Shown here: positions 1 through 11,451 of the stretch, piece after piece
Numbering within the stretch: the stretch's first letter is position 1
Layout: each line of letters starts with the position of its first letter
Notes under the pieces: model-generated
Told to the model about the DNA's origin: nothing
The model's database searches: none
Seen by the model: only the letters and a program-made list of their open reading frames with translations
Program-made: the position numbers and the translations under genes
DNA from: Prolixibacteraceae bacterium
GTDB taxonomy: Bacteria; Bacteroidota; Bacteroidia; Bacteroidales; Prolixibacteraceae
Direction: 5' to 3'
DNA: 32,901 nt
NCBI GenBank assembly: GCA_028282195.1
Contig: JANQII010000239.1
Span: forward strand, 1-32,901

Positions 1-85
1 ACAGAAAGTCAAAATAAGAAATAAAAAAAGCGGGAAGTCAGAAGTCAGAAGCTGGAAGTACAGTGAAGTTTATGCTTTCTTATTC

Positions 86-114
86 CCTGTCTGCCGACAG
101 GCAGGCTTATTCGA
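86..114. repeat. REP-like palindromic repeat, copy 1
   Basis: The sequence CCTGTCTGCCGACAGGCAGG can fold on itself. The adjoining 19 bases at 96-114 are an exact inverted copy of TCGAATAAGCCTGCCTGTC at 16418-16436. A looser relative (GCCTACCGGCAGGCAGG) lies at about 7419-7435 inside the MITE-like element. This is a dispersed palindromic repeat; its function is unknown. Confidence 0.6.
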
Positions 115-155
115 TAGTTTACATTTGAGTTCTTTCTTGTATGAAGATTAAGGCA

Positions 156-197
156 CAGCCCTTTAAACATGAACACCACCAAAGGAGCTGGGTTTTT
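156..197 (+). terminator. Possible plus-strand terminator
   Basis: CAGCCCTTT at 156-164 can pair with AAAGGAGCTG at 181-190 with one bulge, and is followed by GGTTTTT. The loop is long (16 bases), so the call is weak. If real it would end a gene left of the window. Confidence 0.3.
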
Positions 198-293
198 AAT
201 GTTATACTAAACCAAAAACATAAGTGATCTCAAGCCTTACAAAAATTAAAAGATGAAAAATACGGTTAAAATCAAAACCTGCTTTGGTTTTGT

Positions 294-335
294 TAAAAAC
301 CACATGTGGTTTCATTCATTATCACACGTGGTTTT
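294..335 (-). terminator. Terminator downstream of the YraN gene
   Basis: AAAACCACATGTG (296-308) pairs with CACACGTGGTTTT (323-335), 12 of 13 positions matching. Read on the minus strand the hairpin ends in a T-rich tract. It lies 18 bp past the stop codon of the minus-strand gene. Confidence 0.65.
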
Positions 336-352
336 AAATGAAGTACTGTATT

Positions 353-727
353 TTATATCGTTGGATAAAAAGCATCTTTGATATGCTCCAGATTAAAGTT
401 ATCCCCAAAAAATACGATTGAAATCACATCAAACCGGGTATCAAGATTACTATCATGTTGCTGGATGTAAGCTTCTGCAGCATTTACCAAAAAACGAATT
501 TTACGGTTTGTTACCGCTTCTGAAGGATGTTCATAGCTGCTACTTGTTCTTGCTTTGACTTCTACAATAACCAGCTCATCTCCATCCCGGGCAATAATGT
601 CCAGCTCGTAATGATGAAAATACCAGTTTGTTTCGAGGATTTCATATCCCTGCATAATTAAATGCTGCCTGGCAATCTCTTCGCCTTTTTTACCAATTTT
701 TTGCTGTGGGGTGAGTTTCTTATTCAT
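353..727 (-). CDS. yraN: YraN family (UPF0102) nuclease-like protein
   Basis: A 124-residue protein matching the YraN/UPF0102 family in length and motif order. It has GxKGEEIA near residue 13, a 'GYEILETN' strand, then YELDIIARDGDELVIVEVKAR at about 41-61. The Asp of 'LDIIA' and the Glu/Lys of 'VEVKAR' form the PD-(D/E)XK-like core that relates the family to Holliday-junction-resolvase folds. The family is cytoplasmic; its biochemical role is poorly established and endonuclease activity is inferred from the fold. The ATG at 727 gives the usual family N-terminus (a short basic stretch before the GxxGE helix). It is a single-gene unit with its own terminator and faces away from the CPBP protease gene. 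Confidence 0.85.
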   Translation of the reverse strand: MNKKLTPQQKIGKKGEEIARQHLIMQGYEILETNWYFHHYELDIIARDGDELVIVEVKARTSSSYEHPSEAVTNRKIRFLVNAAEAYIQQHDSNLDTRFDVISIVFFGDNFNLEHIKDAFYPTI

Positions 728-822
728 AATTTAATTTTTTGGGGGACTGTTTTAACTTTTTATTTAAGCATATTTTACGTTAAAAATACAAAAAGGGATT
801 TTAATTTTTGCCAAGGTAAATC

Positions 823-830
823 TATCTTTG
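823..830 (+). promoter_or_regulatory. -7 element (TATCTTTG) for the CPBP protease gene
   Basis: TATCTTTG is an exact match to the Bacteroidota -7 consensus TAnnTTTG and lies 22 bp upstream of the ATG at 853, giving a plausible short leader. I do not see a well-spaced -33 TTG (the TTG at 808-810 is only 12 bp away). Confidence 0.5.
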
Positions 831-852
831 GATATTACTAAAACAAACTTTC

Positions 853-1797
853 ATGGCAATTACAGCTTTTAGGGGTATGGGCCCATGGCCTCAATTAATT
901 TTTGCATTATTTGTTATCCTGGTTTCATTTTTAGCATTTTTAATTATTGGTTTGGTTGCTGCAATTCCGGTTGTTGGTGCTTCAAACTTAATTGACATCC
1001 TATCTACAGGAGCATATAATACTCCTGAATCGATTGCCTTATTAAAGTATTTTCAGGTAGTTCAGTCAATTGGCCTGTTTGTTGTTCCACCCTTTATAAT
1101 TGCTTATTTATATGAAGGTAAAGTTTATGAATACCTTAGTCTAAACAGAAGATTTAATGGGAAACAATTCATTTTAGCACTTCTTTCAATTCTTGTTCTA
1201 CTTCCATTTATTGGTTTTGCAGGAGAATGGAATAGTCAGATCAATCTCCCTGAATTTATGTCGGGTATTGAAGCCTGGATGCATCGCATGGAAGACAGCG
1301 CAGCGGTGATGATTGAAAAGTTTATTAAAGTAGAAACAACGGGTGGTTTACTTTTCAACATTTTCATGATTGCTGTTATCCCTGCACTTGGTGAAGAGTT
1401 TCTTTTTAGGGGTGTGATTCAGAAGATATTCACGAATATGACCAAAAACTACCACTGGGGAATCTGGATTTCTGCGATCATCTTCAGTGCTTTTCATATG
1501 CAATTTCTGGGCTTTATCCCACGTATGTTGCTGGGTGCCTTATTTGGGTACATGCTGGTTTGGAGTAAAACCCTATGGCTTCCGGTACTGGGGCACTTCA
1601 TTAACAACCTCGTTGGTGTGCTTGCCCTGCATGTACAAAACCTGGACAATGAAAATACTTCACAAATGGGTGAGTTTGTTGAAAAGATGCCTGTGCATTG
1701 GGGTATTGCTCTTTTTAGCTTGTTGCTAACAATTCTTTTATTGCTTGCATTAAAGAAGGAAACAAAGCCAGCGACTAATAGTGGGTTTTTGAATTAA
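853..1797 (+). CDS. CPBP family intramembrane metalloprotease
   Basis: A 314-residue integral membrane protein with about eight hydrophobic segments. The signature of the CPBP (CAAX protease and bacteriocin-processing, Abi) family is present: motif 1 'GEEFLFRG' at about 180-187 (EExxxR), motif 2 'FSAFHMQF' at about 212-219, and motif 3 'LGHFINNLVG' near 247-256, whose Glu and His residues form the catalytic site in characterised members. The family includes Rce1-like prenyl-protein proteases and many bacterial proteins of unknown substrate, so the substrate cannot be told from this sequence. It is a monocistronic gene with a TAnnTTTG element before it and a hairpin terminator after it. Confidence 0.85.
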   Translation: MAITAFRGMGPWPQLIFALFVILVSFLAFLIIGLVAAIPVVGASNLIDILSTGAYNTPESIALLKYFQVVQSIGLFVVPPFIIAYLYEGKVYEYLSLNRRFNGKQFILALLSILVLLPFIGFAGEWNSQINLPEFMSGIEAWMHRMEDSAAVMIEKFIKVETTGGLLFNIFMIAVIPALGEEFLFRGVIQKIFTNMTKNYHWGIWISAIIFSAFHMQFLGFIPRMLLGALFGYMLVWSKTLWLPVLGHFINNLVGVLALHVQNLDNENTSQMGEFVEKMPVHWGIALFSLLLTILLLLALKKETKPATNSGFLN

Positions 1798-1803
1798 CGT
1801 GTC

Positions 1804-1857
1804 ACTCATTGGATGACTAAAATGCTTGATATCAACAGAGTCATCTGATGAGTTTTT
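1804..1857 (+). terminator. Terminator of the CPBP protease gene
   Basis: ACTCATTGGATGAC (1804-1817) pairs with GTCATCTGATGAGT (1840-1853), 12 of 14 matching, followed by TTTTT. It lies 6 bp past the stop codon at 1797. Confidence 0.6.
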
Positions 1858-1878
1858 CAACGAAACTTTATGAACGAA

Positions 1879-2613
1879 CTAGTTAAAAATCAGGTTGGTT
1901 TGTAGTCTTTCAGCCTCCATTTTCTTTTGCTCCGAAGCGCGGAAAACATACGTTACGCCGTATTGCTGGGCATTCTCCCGGCGTACTTCAGGAGATAGTG
2001 AGCTAAAGCTTCCTTCAACCTCATTCCATATTTGCTGAATTAAATCATCAGCTTTATCACGTAATTCCTGCATTTTTATTGAAGCACGTTTATTGATGTT
2101 CTCCAGGTTAATCATGAAACGATACGCATCCTGAAATGATTCGTAATGAACTTTTACCAATGCTATTGAAGGGCTGTAAATCGGACTTCCGCCATGCATA
2201 CATCGCTTCTTCTCCCCCTCCATAACCTTTTCACCCCAGGCCAGAACATCCTTTTCAAGATTAAGTGAAGGAACATTAAGCGATTCAGGATCGAGCCCGT
2301 AAAACTCACGCACATCAGGTTTCATTTCTTCACGTATAATGGCAAAGTTTAGTACCTGAATGAAATGAGAAATATAAAGTTTTGCTTTCTTGAAGATTTC
2401 ACCGTACTCATTTGAATGATCGAACTGATTTTGTTTAGAAGCCTGCAAATTGCGCATTGCCCCGGAAAAATGAGGATACAATGTTTGTAGTTTCTCAAGG
2501 TTTAACTGACTAAAAGCCAACTCCGTTATCGCTGTGCGCTTCCCCCTCTCCAATGCTTGTTCTATTGCACGCATCCGTGCCTGATCAGTATTTGGTAACC
2601 TTCTGTAAGGCAT
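1879..2613 (-). CDS. Conserved hypothetical protein (244 aa, helical)
   Basis: I cannot assign a named family. The protein is 244 residues with no signal peptide or membrane segment and looks mainly helical, with a charged N-terminal part ('MPYRRLPNTDQARMRAIEQA'). The centre has a short Cys/His-containing stretch ('KKRCMHGGSP', about 135-145), followed by long amphipathic helices and a C-terminal 'YGVTYVFRASEQKK' segment. I recall similar 'MPYRRLPNTD' N-termini in Bacteroidota proteins, so it is probably a conserved phylum protein rather than a chance ORF. It is a single gene between the convergent CPBP gene and nadA, preceded by about 120 bp that include the nadA terminator. Confidence 0.7.
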   Translation of the reverse strand: MPYRRLPNTDQARMRAIEQALERGKRTAITELAFSQLNLEKLQTLYPHFSGAMRNLQASKQNQFDHSNEYGEIFKKAKLYISHFIQVLNFAIIREEMKPDVREFYGLDPESLNVPSLNLEKDVLAWGEKVMEGEKKRCMHGGSPIYSPSIALVKVHYESFQDAYRFMINLENINKRASIKMQELRDKADDLIQQIWNEVEGSFSSLSPEVRRENAQQYGVTYVFRASEQKKMEAERLQTNLIFN

Positions 2614-2734
2614 ATGTAATAAACTTTACGATTTATACGAAGATACAAAATCACAACCCCCAATTGGACTCTTCGCAGCAAAACTAATTAACAGTTTGCT
2701 GTTTAAAAACCCAGTAAACAAAGGCTATTCGCCT

Positions 2735-2772
2735 GAAAAAAAGAAACCTGTCCACGAGATATGAACAGGTTT
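2735..2772 (-). terminator. nadA terminator
   Basis: AAACCTGT (2744-2751) pairs with ACAGGTTT (2765-2772). On the minus strand the stem is followed by a run of seven T residues interrupted once by C. It lies 28 bp past the nadA stop. Confidence 0.75.
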
Positions 2773-2799
2773 ATTAAAGGTATTTATTCGGGTATTTTT

Positions 2800-3792
2800 T
2801 TATCTTGAAATTTCCAACATCCGTTGAATCGGAACTTTGGCTTTTTCAATAACTTCTTCAGAAAGTTGTATTTCAGGTTGCTCGTGTTTCATGCATATAT
2901 AAAGCTTTTGCAAATTATTTAGCTTCATGTAAGTGCAGTCGTTACAACCACAGGTTGAGTCTATTGAAGGTGCCGGAATGAAGATTTTATCCGGGCAGGC
3001 TTTTTTCATTTGGTGTAAAATCCCACTTTCAGTAGCAACAATAAACTTTTTGGCCTCACTCTTTTGCACATAGTTTAAAAGTGAAGAAGTTGAGCCAATA
3101 TGCTTAGCAATAAGTAAAACGGGTTTTTCACATTCAGGATGAGCAATAAACTCTGCATCGGTATGTTCATCCATTAAATCAATAATCTTTTCAACAGAGT
3201 ATTGTTCATGAACCATGCAAGCACCATCCCAAAGAACCATCTCTCTTCCTGTAACACTGTTTATGTAATTACCCAAATTTTTGTCCGGAGCAAAAATTAG
3301 CTTTTCATCTTTTGGAAAACTATCGACAATCTTTTTTGCATTGGATGAAGTACAAACGATATCAGTCAATGTTTTTAAGTCGGCCGTGCAATTAATATAG
3401 GAAATAACTTTGTGATCAGGATATTTAGCTTTAAACTCCGCAAATTTTTCAATTGGAGCAGATTCAGCCAATGAACAACCGGCTTTTAAATCAGGAAGAA
3501 TAACTTTTTTTGATGGGTTGATGATTTTTGCAGTTTCAGCCATAAAATGTACACCCACAAAAACGATCATGTCAGCATCGGTCTTTTCGGCCTCTTGTGC
3601 CAGACCTAAGCTATCACCAACATAATCGGCAATGTCCTGCAATTCAGCATCAACATAAAAGTGGCTTAGAATAACAGCATTCTTTTCTTTTTTCAATCGC
3701 TTGATTTCTTCTACCAGTTTTAATTGAGGATCGATCTTCTCATCGATAAAACCTTTCTCATCCAACATCTCCTGTATCTGTGTCTTTTCCAT
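2800..3792 (-). CDS. nadA: Quinolinate synthase A
   Basis: A 330-residue NadA, which condenses iminoaspartate with dihydroxyacetone phosphate to quinolinate in de novo NAD synthesis, using an oxygen-sensitive [4Fe-4S] cluster. Family landmarks are '[26 protein letters not shown]' near 40-65, '[11 protein letters not shown]' near 80-90, a Cys in 'KAGCSLAE', Cys residues in 'YINCTAD' and '[11 protein letters not shown]', and '[11 protein letters not shown]'. Three conserved Cys of this kind ligate the cluster in NadA. I place the start at the ATG at 3792; the codon just before it (3793-3795) is GTG and could also serve. It is monocistronic with its own terminator; nadB and nadC are not in the window. 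Confidence 0.95.
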   Translation of the reverse strand: MEKTQIQEMLDEKGFIDEKIDPQLKLVEEIKRLKKEKNAVILSHFYVDAELQDIADYVGDSLGLAQEAEKTDADMIVFVGVHFMAETAKIINPSKKVILPDLKAGCSLAESAPIEKFAEFKAKYPDHKVISYINCTADLKTLTDIVCTSSNAKKIVDSFPKDEKLIFAPDKNLGNYINSVTGREMVLWDGACMVHEQYSVEKIIDLMDEHTDAEFIAHPECEKPVLLIAKHIGSTSSLLNYVQKSEAKKFIVATESGILHQMKKACPDKIFIPAPSIDSTCGCNDCTYMKLNNLQKLYICMKHEQPEIQLSEEVIEKAKVPIQRMLEISR

Positions 3793-3909
3793 CACAAATT
3801 ACTTTTTCAGAATAATGGGCGCAAAATTACTAAATCCAATTAAAAAACACATGAATGTCTTAATTGTTTCTTTCTTTTAATCACTTCAATAACAATATTT
3901 GGTTCTGAC

Positions 3910-3939
3910 AAAAGAAAAGCCCCGACAAATCGCCGGGGC
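3910..3939 (-). terminator. Terminator of the beta-galactosidase gene
   Basis: GCCCCG...CGGGGC (3919-3939) forms a strong GC hairpin. On the minus strand it is followed by CTTTTCTTTT. It lies 22 bp past the stop codon. Confidence 0.85.
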
Positions 3940-3961
3940 CATGTAAATAGGTTTGTTTTAG

Positions 3962-7339
<3,378 letters not shown>

Positions 7340-7625
7340 AACGTGAGTTCGGGATAAGATATCGTCACAGCTTTAGAAAATTTTTGCGTAGACAAGCCAA
7401 ATTTTTGAAGGACTACCTTGCCTACCGGCAGGCAGGTCGGGATAATCCAATAAAATTTGGAACAGGATAGGTGAAAATTTTCAAAGCCTTTTAAGGAAAG
7501 TCCAAAGCACATCATCTTTTAACTAAAAAATCTTTCAAATAACCCGTTATTCATGCATCTTTTTTAGTTAAAACCTAATGCACTTATGACTTTCTGTGAT
7601 TGATATCTTATCCCGAACTCACGTT
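7340..7625. mobile_element. MITE-like element with 24-bp terminal inverted repeats
   Basis: The 24 bases at 7340-7363 (starting AACGTGAGTTCGGGATAAGA) are perfectly inverted at 7602-7625. AGTT lies immediately outside both ends (7336-7339 and 7626-7629), consistent with a 4-bp target duplication. The 286-bp interior has no transposase; the small minus-strand ORF within it shows no recognisable domain. A second nested inverted repeat, TTTTAACTAAAAAA at 7517-7530 and its exact complement at 7560-7573, could form a cruciform. The right end is 5 bp from the stop codon of the upstream gene. I infer a non-autonomous transposable element; I cannot assign its IS family. Confidence 0.7.
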
Positions 7626-7630
7626 AGTTA

Positions 7631-9841
7631 TCAATATTTTACAAACTTTGTAATTTGCTTATGATTTTTGTTCTCTACTGAAAGGAAATAAAGCCCCTGC
7701 TTATAATTACGAATTGAATAATTCACCAATTCTTTACCCGGACTAATAAAATCTTCTTTCAATACCACGCCTGCAACATTATAGATTTTTAATATCAAAC
7801 TTTCATCCGATAGACTTCTCAGGTTAACATTTATTAAATCAGATGATGGGTTTGGATAAATAAAAGGCATTAGCAATTCGTCAAAATCATTCACATCAGT
7901 CGTGTTCCGAATATCTGTAAAGTTCGTATTGTGCTCAAAGTTGATGATGGTATCACCCGTTACATTCATCAGATCAATTCGCCAGGCATGATCTGTAGGG
8001 GGTGCATCATAACTCTGATTCCCATTGTGATCTGCAAAGAAATCAATGTTATAAGATTCGCCAACAACAATTCCCCAAACATGAACAGAAAACATTTCGG
8101 TAACAGTTAAAGTAACTTTGGCAAGTTCATCACTACTAGACTGATTAATTACTGCCAGTTCAAAATCCTGATCAACATGCGGAGCCATTCCTGTAAAGTT
8201 TACCGTAAGCTTATGCATCCACATAATATCGGTGAATGTAGTGTTGTGCGTAAACATCACAGTCGTGTCGCCCATTACATCCATTAGCTCGATTCGCCAG
8301 GCATGGTCTGTTGGTGGTGCATCATAAGATCCGTTCCCATTGTGGTCAGCATAAAAATCAATATTATACGACTCTCCTGCTTCGAGTCCTGTCACATAAA
8401 TGCTGAAAGTTTCTTCAACTACTTTGTGAACACGCTTCAGTTCATCGTTTGTTTGGGTATTGATCACCGATAGCCACAAATCCTGACCTACATGTGGTGT
8501 CATTCCATCGAATTCAACAGTTAATTGGTTCTTCCACATAATATCGGTAAAGGTCGTATTATGCGTAAACATTACCGTGGTATCGCCCATTACATCCATT
8601 AGCTCAATTCGCCAGGCATGGTCTGCAGGGGGTGCATCATAAGATCCGTTCCCATTGTGATCAGCAAAAAAGTCAATGTTGTACGATTCACCAACTTTAA
8701 TACCCATAATATTAATCGAGAAACTTTCTTCAACGGTTTTCATAACCCGCTTAAGTTCCATGCCGGATTGTGAGTTGGTTACAGCTAACCAAAAATCCTG
8801 ACCTACATGTGGTGTCATTCCTTCGAAATCAACGGTTAATTTGTTCATCCACATGATATCGGTAAAAGTCGTGTTATGGGTAAACATCACCGTGGTATCG
8901 CCCATTACATCCATTAGTTCAATTCGCCAGGCATGGTCTGTTGGTGGTGCATCGTAAGATCCATTTCCGTTGTGATCTGCAAAGAAATCGATGTTATATG
9001 ATTCCCCGACTTCAATACCCATTACATAGATGCTGAAAGTTTCTTCAACCACTTTGTGAACACGCTTTAATTCATAGTTCGTTTGGGTATTGGTTACAGA
9101 TAGCCATAAATCCTGGCCTACATGTGGTGTCATTCCTGAAAAATCAACAGTTAATTTATTCATCCACATAATATCGGTAAAGGTCGTGTTATGGGCAAAA
9201 TCAACAATCTCATCTCCATCAACATTCATTAGTTCAATCCGCCACGCATGATCAGTTGGAGGTGCGTCATAAGCACCATTTTCGTTAAGATCGGCATAAA
9301 AGTCAATATTATAAGATTCGCCATCTTCAATTCCCATCACTTCAATTGAGAAACTTTCTTCAACGGTTTTTTTAACACGATAAAGCTCCATTCCGGATTG
9401 AGTGTTAGTTACTGACAACCAAAGGTCTTGATCTACGTGTGGCGTCATCCCCGAAAAATTCACGGTAAGCGTGTTTTCCTGCATGACTTCGTTTACAGTT
9501 ATAGTTCCAGTCATTCCAAGAGAAACATGTGGATCACATTGATATTCATAGTTCCCGGCTGTATTAAAAACATGACTAAAAGTCCAACCGGTTCCAACAT
9601 CATTACCAAAAGATTCCGGATTGTTTGGGAAAGTTCCAGTAGTACCATTTACATTATGGCTTCCCTGGGTGTTAGTCCAGACAACGGTATCTCCGACATT
9701 AATTGTGAGCGCAGAAGGGCTAAAATCATTACTGGTTACACCAACATTGTGTGTTGTTTGTGCTATGAGGGGTATAGAAAAAAGAAAAAAAATTGCTGAA
9801 ACCAGAATACTAAATTTCTTGGAAGTAAAAAGTATTTTCAT
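7631..9841 (-). CDS. Secreted cupredoxin-repeat protein with T9SS sorting domain
   Basis: A 736-residue secreted protein. Signal peptide at 1-27 ('...FSIPLIAQ'). Residues about 30-118 form a plastocyanin/azurin-like cupredoxin domain with likely type 1 copper ligands His62 ('GSHNVN'), Cys102 and His105 ('QCDPH') and Met110. Then come five tandem repeats of 105 residues (about 124-654), each starting 'LTVxFxGMTPHVxQD', ending 'HNTTFTDI' and holding an acidic loop 'DHNGNGSYDAPPTDHAWR' that resembles a calcium-binding loop. Residues about 665-736 are a type A T9SS C-terminal domain ('FIYPNPSSD...QGLYFLSVENKN...ITKFVKY'), so it should be exported by type IX secretion and attached to or released from the surface. 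The repeat family is not one I can name. Role unknown; copper or electron-transfer function is inferred from the first domain only. Confidence 0.85.
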   Translation of the reverse strand: MKILFTSKKFSILVSAIFFLFSIPLIAQTTHNVGVTSNDFSPSALTINVGDTVVWTNTQGSHNVNGTTGTFPNNPESFGNDVGTGWTFSHVFNTAGNYEYQCDPHVSLGMTGTITVNEVMQENTLTVNFSGMTPHVDQDLWLSVTNTQSGMELYRVKKTVEESFSIEVMGIEDGESYNIDFYADLNENGAYDAPPTDHAWRIELMNVDGDEIVDFAHNTTFTDIMWMNKLTVDFSGMTPHVGQDLWLSVTNTQTNYELKRVHKVVEETFSIYVMGIEVGESYNIDFFADHNGNGSYDAPPTDHAWRIELMDVMGDTTVMFTHNTTFTDIMWMNKLTVDFEGMTPHVGQDFWLAVTNSQSGMELKRVMKTVEESFSINIMGIKVGESYNIDFFADHNGNGSYDAPPADHAWRIELMDVMGDTTVMFTHNTTFTDIMWKNQLTVEFDGMTPHVGQDLWLSVINTQTNDELKRVHKVVEETFSIYVTGLEAGESYNIDFYADHNGNGSYDAPPTDHAWRIELMDVMGDTTVMFTHNTTFTDIMWMHKLTVNFTGMAPHVDQDFELAVINQSSSDELAKVTLTVTEMFSVHVWGIVVGESYNIDFFADHNGNQSYDAPPTDHAWRIDLMNVTGDTIINFEHNTNFTDIRNTTDVNDFDELLMPFIYPNPSSDLINVNLRSLSDESLILKIYNVAGVVLKEDFISPGKELVNYSIRNYKQGLYFLSVENKNHKQITKFVKY
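7890..9472 (-). repeat. Five tandem 315-bp coding repeats
   Basis: The DNA encoding the five 105-residue repeats has a 315-bp period: the CGCCAGGCATG-type block (in one copy CGCCACGCATG) recurs near 7980, 8296, 8611, 8926 and 9241. The three middle copies are nearly identical over long stretches, which suggests recent unequal recombination or conversion. The outer copies are more divergent. Confidence 0.85.
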
Positions 9842-9854
9842 AGGCCTCTTTTCT

Positions 9855-9883
9855 AATTAATAATTAGTAGTTAATTATTAATT
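9855..9883. promoter_or_regulatory. AT-rich perfect palindrome in the leader of the cupredoxin gene
   Basis: AATTAATAATTA (9855-9866) and TAATTATTAATT (9872-9883) are exact inverted copies around 5 bases, 14-42 bp upstream of the ATG at 9841. It may be an operator or an mRNA hairpin over the leader; there is no T run to make it a terminator. Confidence 0.4.
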
Positions 9884-9947
9884 TAACAGCCAATCAAAAA
9901 AAGATGTTCATGTCTTTTATTGTTTTAACAAACTGAAAATCAATAAA

Positions 9948-9976
9948 CAAAAAAAAGCCGAACAAATGTTCGGCTT
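9948..9976 (-). terminator. trpS terminator
   Basis: AAGCCGAACA...TGTTCGGCTT is a perfect hairpin followed on the minus strand by eight T residues. It lies 25 bp past the trpS stop. Confidence 0.9.
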
Positions 9977-10000
9977 GAAATATTAATTCCTATTTATTTG

Positions 10001-11002
10001 CTAGAAAAGCTTTCTAAAACCTATTAAATCTTTTACCTCTTTCAAGGTAGCTACAGCTGATTCGCGAGCCTTTTCTGACCCCATTTTTGCTACTTTTGCC
10101 AAATATGCATCATCCGCAAGAATCTCAACAATGCGCTCACGAATTGGAGCTGTAAATGAAACAATATCTTCAGCAAGTTGCTTCTTCATATCCCCATATC
10201 GAATTTCACATTTTACATATGCTTCATCAAATTGCTGAACAACTGCCGGATCAGAAACAATCTTCATTAGATTGAACAGGTTTTGTACAGGTTCCGGTTT
10301 TTCAGAGTTCTTCTCTGTTGGTCCGGCATCGGTAACAGCGCGCATTACTTTTTTACGGATATCTTTTGGATCATCATAAAGGTTAATTGCATTTCCTTCC
10401 GATTTTCCCATTTTTCCACTTCCATCCAATCCCGGAACTTTAACAAGGTCGGCACCATCAAAAGTAAACGGCTTTGGTATTGGGAACACATCCGACTTAT
10501 ACATGCGATTAAACCGCTTGGCAAACTTTCTTGTCATTTCCAGATTTTGTTCCTGGTCTTTACCAACAGGCACAAAGTGTGCTTTATGAATGATGATATC
10601 AGCTGCCATTAAAACAGGGTAAGTTAATAAGCCGGCATTCACATTTTCAGGTTGCTGACGAGCTTTATCTTTAAAAGAAGTTGTACGCTCCAACTCGCCA
10701 AGATATGCATTCATGTTTAAAAAAGTATACAGCTCCGTAATTTCAGGTACATCACTTTGAATAAAAATGGTCGATTTTTCAGGGTCAATACCACAAGCCA
10801 AATATTCTGCTAAAACCTGTCTTACTCCTGATTGTAAATTTTCAGGTGTAGGATGTGTTGTTAGCGAATGAATATCAGCAATAAAAAAGTAACAGTTGTA
10901 ATTTTCCTGCATACGCAAGAAATTTTGTACTGCTCCAAAGTAATTTCCTAAATGTAAATATCCTGTTGGCCTAATGCCACTTACAACTGTCGGTTTGTTC
11001 AT
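10001..11002 (-). CDS. trpS: Tryptophanyl-tRNA synthetase
   Basis: A 333-residue class I aminoacyl-tRNA synthetase that charges tRNA-Trp. It has the HIGH-like signature 'GIRPTGYLHLGNYFGA' at 9-24, the tryptophan-site strand 'CYFFIADIHSLT', 'PVGKDQEQNLEMTRKFAKRF' and the KMSKS-like loop 'GKMGKSEGNAI' near 196-206. Length and motif order are those of the standard bacterial enzyme. Start at the ATG at 11002, directly before the conserved 'NKPTVVSGIRPTG'. It has its own terminator and is divergent from the trpB2 unit, with about 280 bp before the trpB2 leader peptide. Confidence 0.96.
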   Translation of the reverse strand: MNKPTVVSGIRPTGYLHLGNYFGAVQNFLRMQENYNCYFFIADIHSLTTHPTPENLQSGVRQVLAEYLACGIDPEKSTIFIQSDVPEITELYTFLNMNAYLGELERTTSFKDKARQQPENVNAGLLTYPVLMAADIIIHKAHFVPVGKDQEQNLEMTRKFAKRFNRMYKSDVFPIPKPFTFDGADLVKVPGLDGSGKMGKSEGNAINLYDDPKDIRKKVMRAVTDAGPTEKNSEKPEPVQNLFNLMKIVSDPAVVQQFDEAYVKCEIRYGDMKKQLAEDIVSFTAPIRERIVEILADDAYLAKVAKMGSEKARESAVATLKEVKDLIGFRKLF

Positions 11003-11283
11003 TTCTCGATCCTTCTAAATTAATGAGTTGCAAAAATAAGCTGAATCATTGAAACGCAAAAATTTATTTTAATCTTACACCTGAAATAGATCGTGATTCA
11101 AATAAACCCTGTTTATTAAGTATGAGTTTGAAAAACTGAACTTGTAAATAATGAATGATTTGATTTACAAACTAAAGCAAAGTAACTAATCTGCTACAAA
11201 AAAGCTTGTTTCAGCGATAAATTGACTTCAAAATTTATTATTTGGGAAAAATATTAATTAGCTTTACGAGCCAATTTTTAAAA

Positions 11284-11376
11284 ATGATATATACTAAACC
11301 TTCATATGGAAAAGAGTGGCACTGGCGTAACGTGAAAATGGAAACGCGGGAAGGTGATCGTATTTTTCAGATATAA
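11284..11376 (+). CDS. Tryptophan-rich leader peptide of the trpB2 attenuator
   Basis: A 30-codon ORF, ATG at 11284 and TAA at 11374-11376. It contains KEWHWRN (two Trp codons separated by one His codon, 11317-11325) in a peptide otherwise without known function. It is followed at once by a terminator hairpin and then by a tryptophan synthase gene. This is the architecture of ribosome-mediated attenuation. I recall that the 'Bacteroid-trp' RNA motif of this phylum combines a short Trp-codon ORF with a terminator upstream of trp genes; this looks like a member. The upstream TTTTTAAAA offers no strong Shine-Dalgarno, which is normal for Bacteroidota. Confidence 0.7.
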   Translation: MIYTKPSYGKEWHWRNVKMETREGDRIFQI

Positions 11377-11421
11377 CTGAAAACGGGATTTGTCGTGATA
11401 TGCGGTAAATCCCGTTTTTTT
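11317..11421 (+). promoter_or_regulatory. trp attenuator upstream of trpB2
   Basis: Control region made of the Trp codons of the leader peptide and the terminator at 11381-11421. Expected logic: when charged tRNA-Trp is scarce the ribosome stalls at W-H-W, an alternative RNA structure forms and the terminator does not. A possible competing segment is the ACGTGAAAATGGAAACGCGGG stretch just after the Trp codons, but I could not establish the alternative pairing by eye. Confidence 0.6.
11381..11421 (+). terminator. Attenuator terminator before trpB2
   Basis: AAACGGGATTT (11381-11391) pairs perfectly with AAATCCCGTTT (11407-11417), followed by TTTT. It lies 5 bp past the leader-peptide stop and 30 bp before the trpB2 ATG, so it can only serve as a conditional terminator of the trpB2 transcript. 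Confidence 0.85.
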
Positions 11422-11451
11422 ATTTCGAATCATTAACTAAAAACAATAAAA

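Larger units (their letters stand above)
1..352. other. Left-edge non-coding region
   Basis: No convincing gene is seen here. The stretch holds GGAAG/AGAAGT-type degenerate repeats (about 31-62), a palindromic repeat at 86-114, a plus-strand hairpin with a T run near 156-197 and the terminator of the minus-strand gene that follows. The GGAAGCTGGAAG-like motif recurs at about 26699 and 31692, so it is a dispersed intergenic repeat of this genome. Confidence 0.5.
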
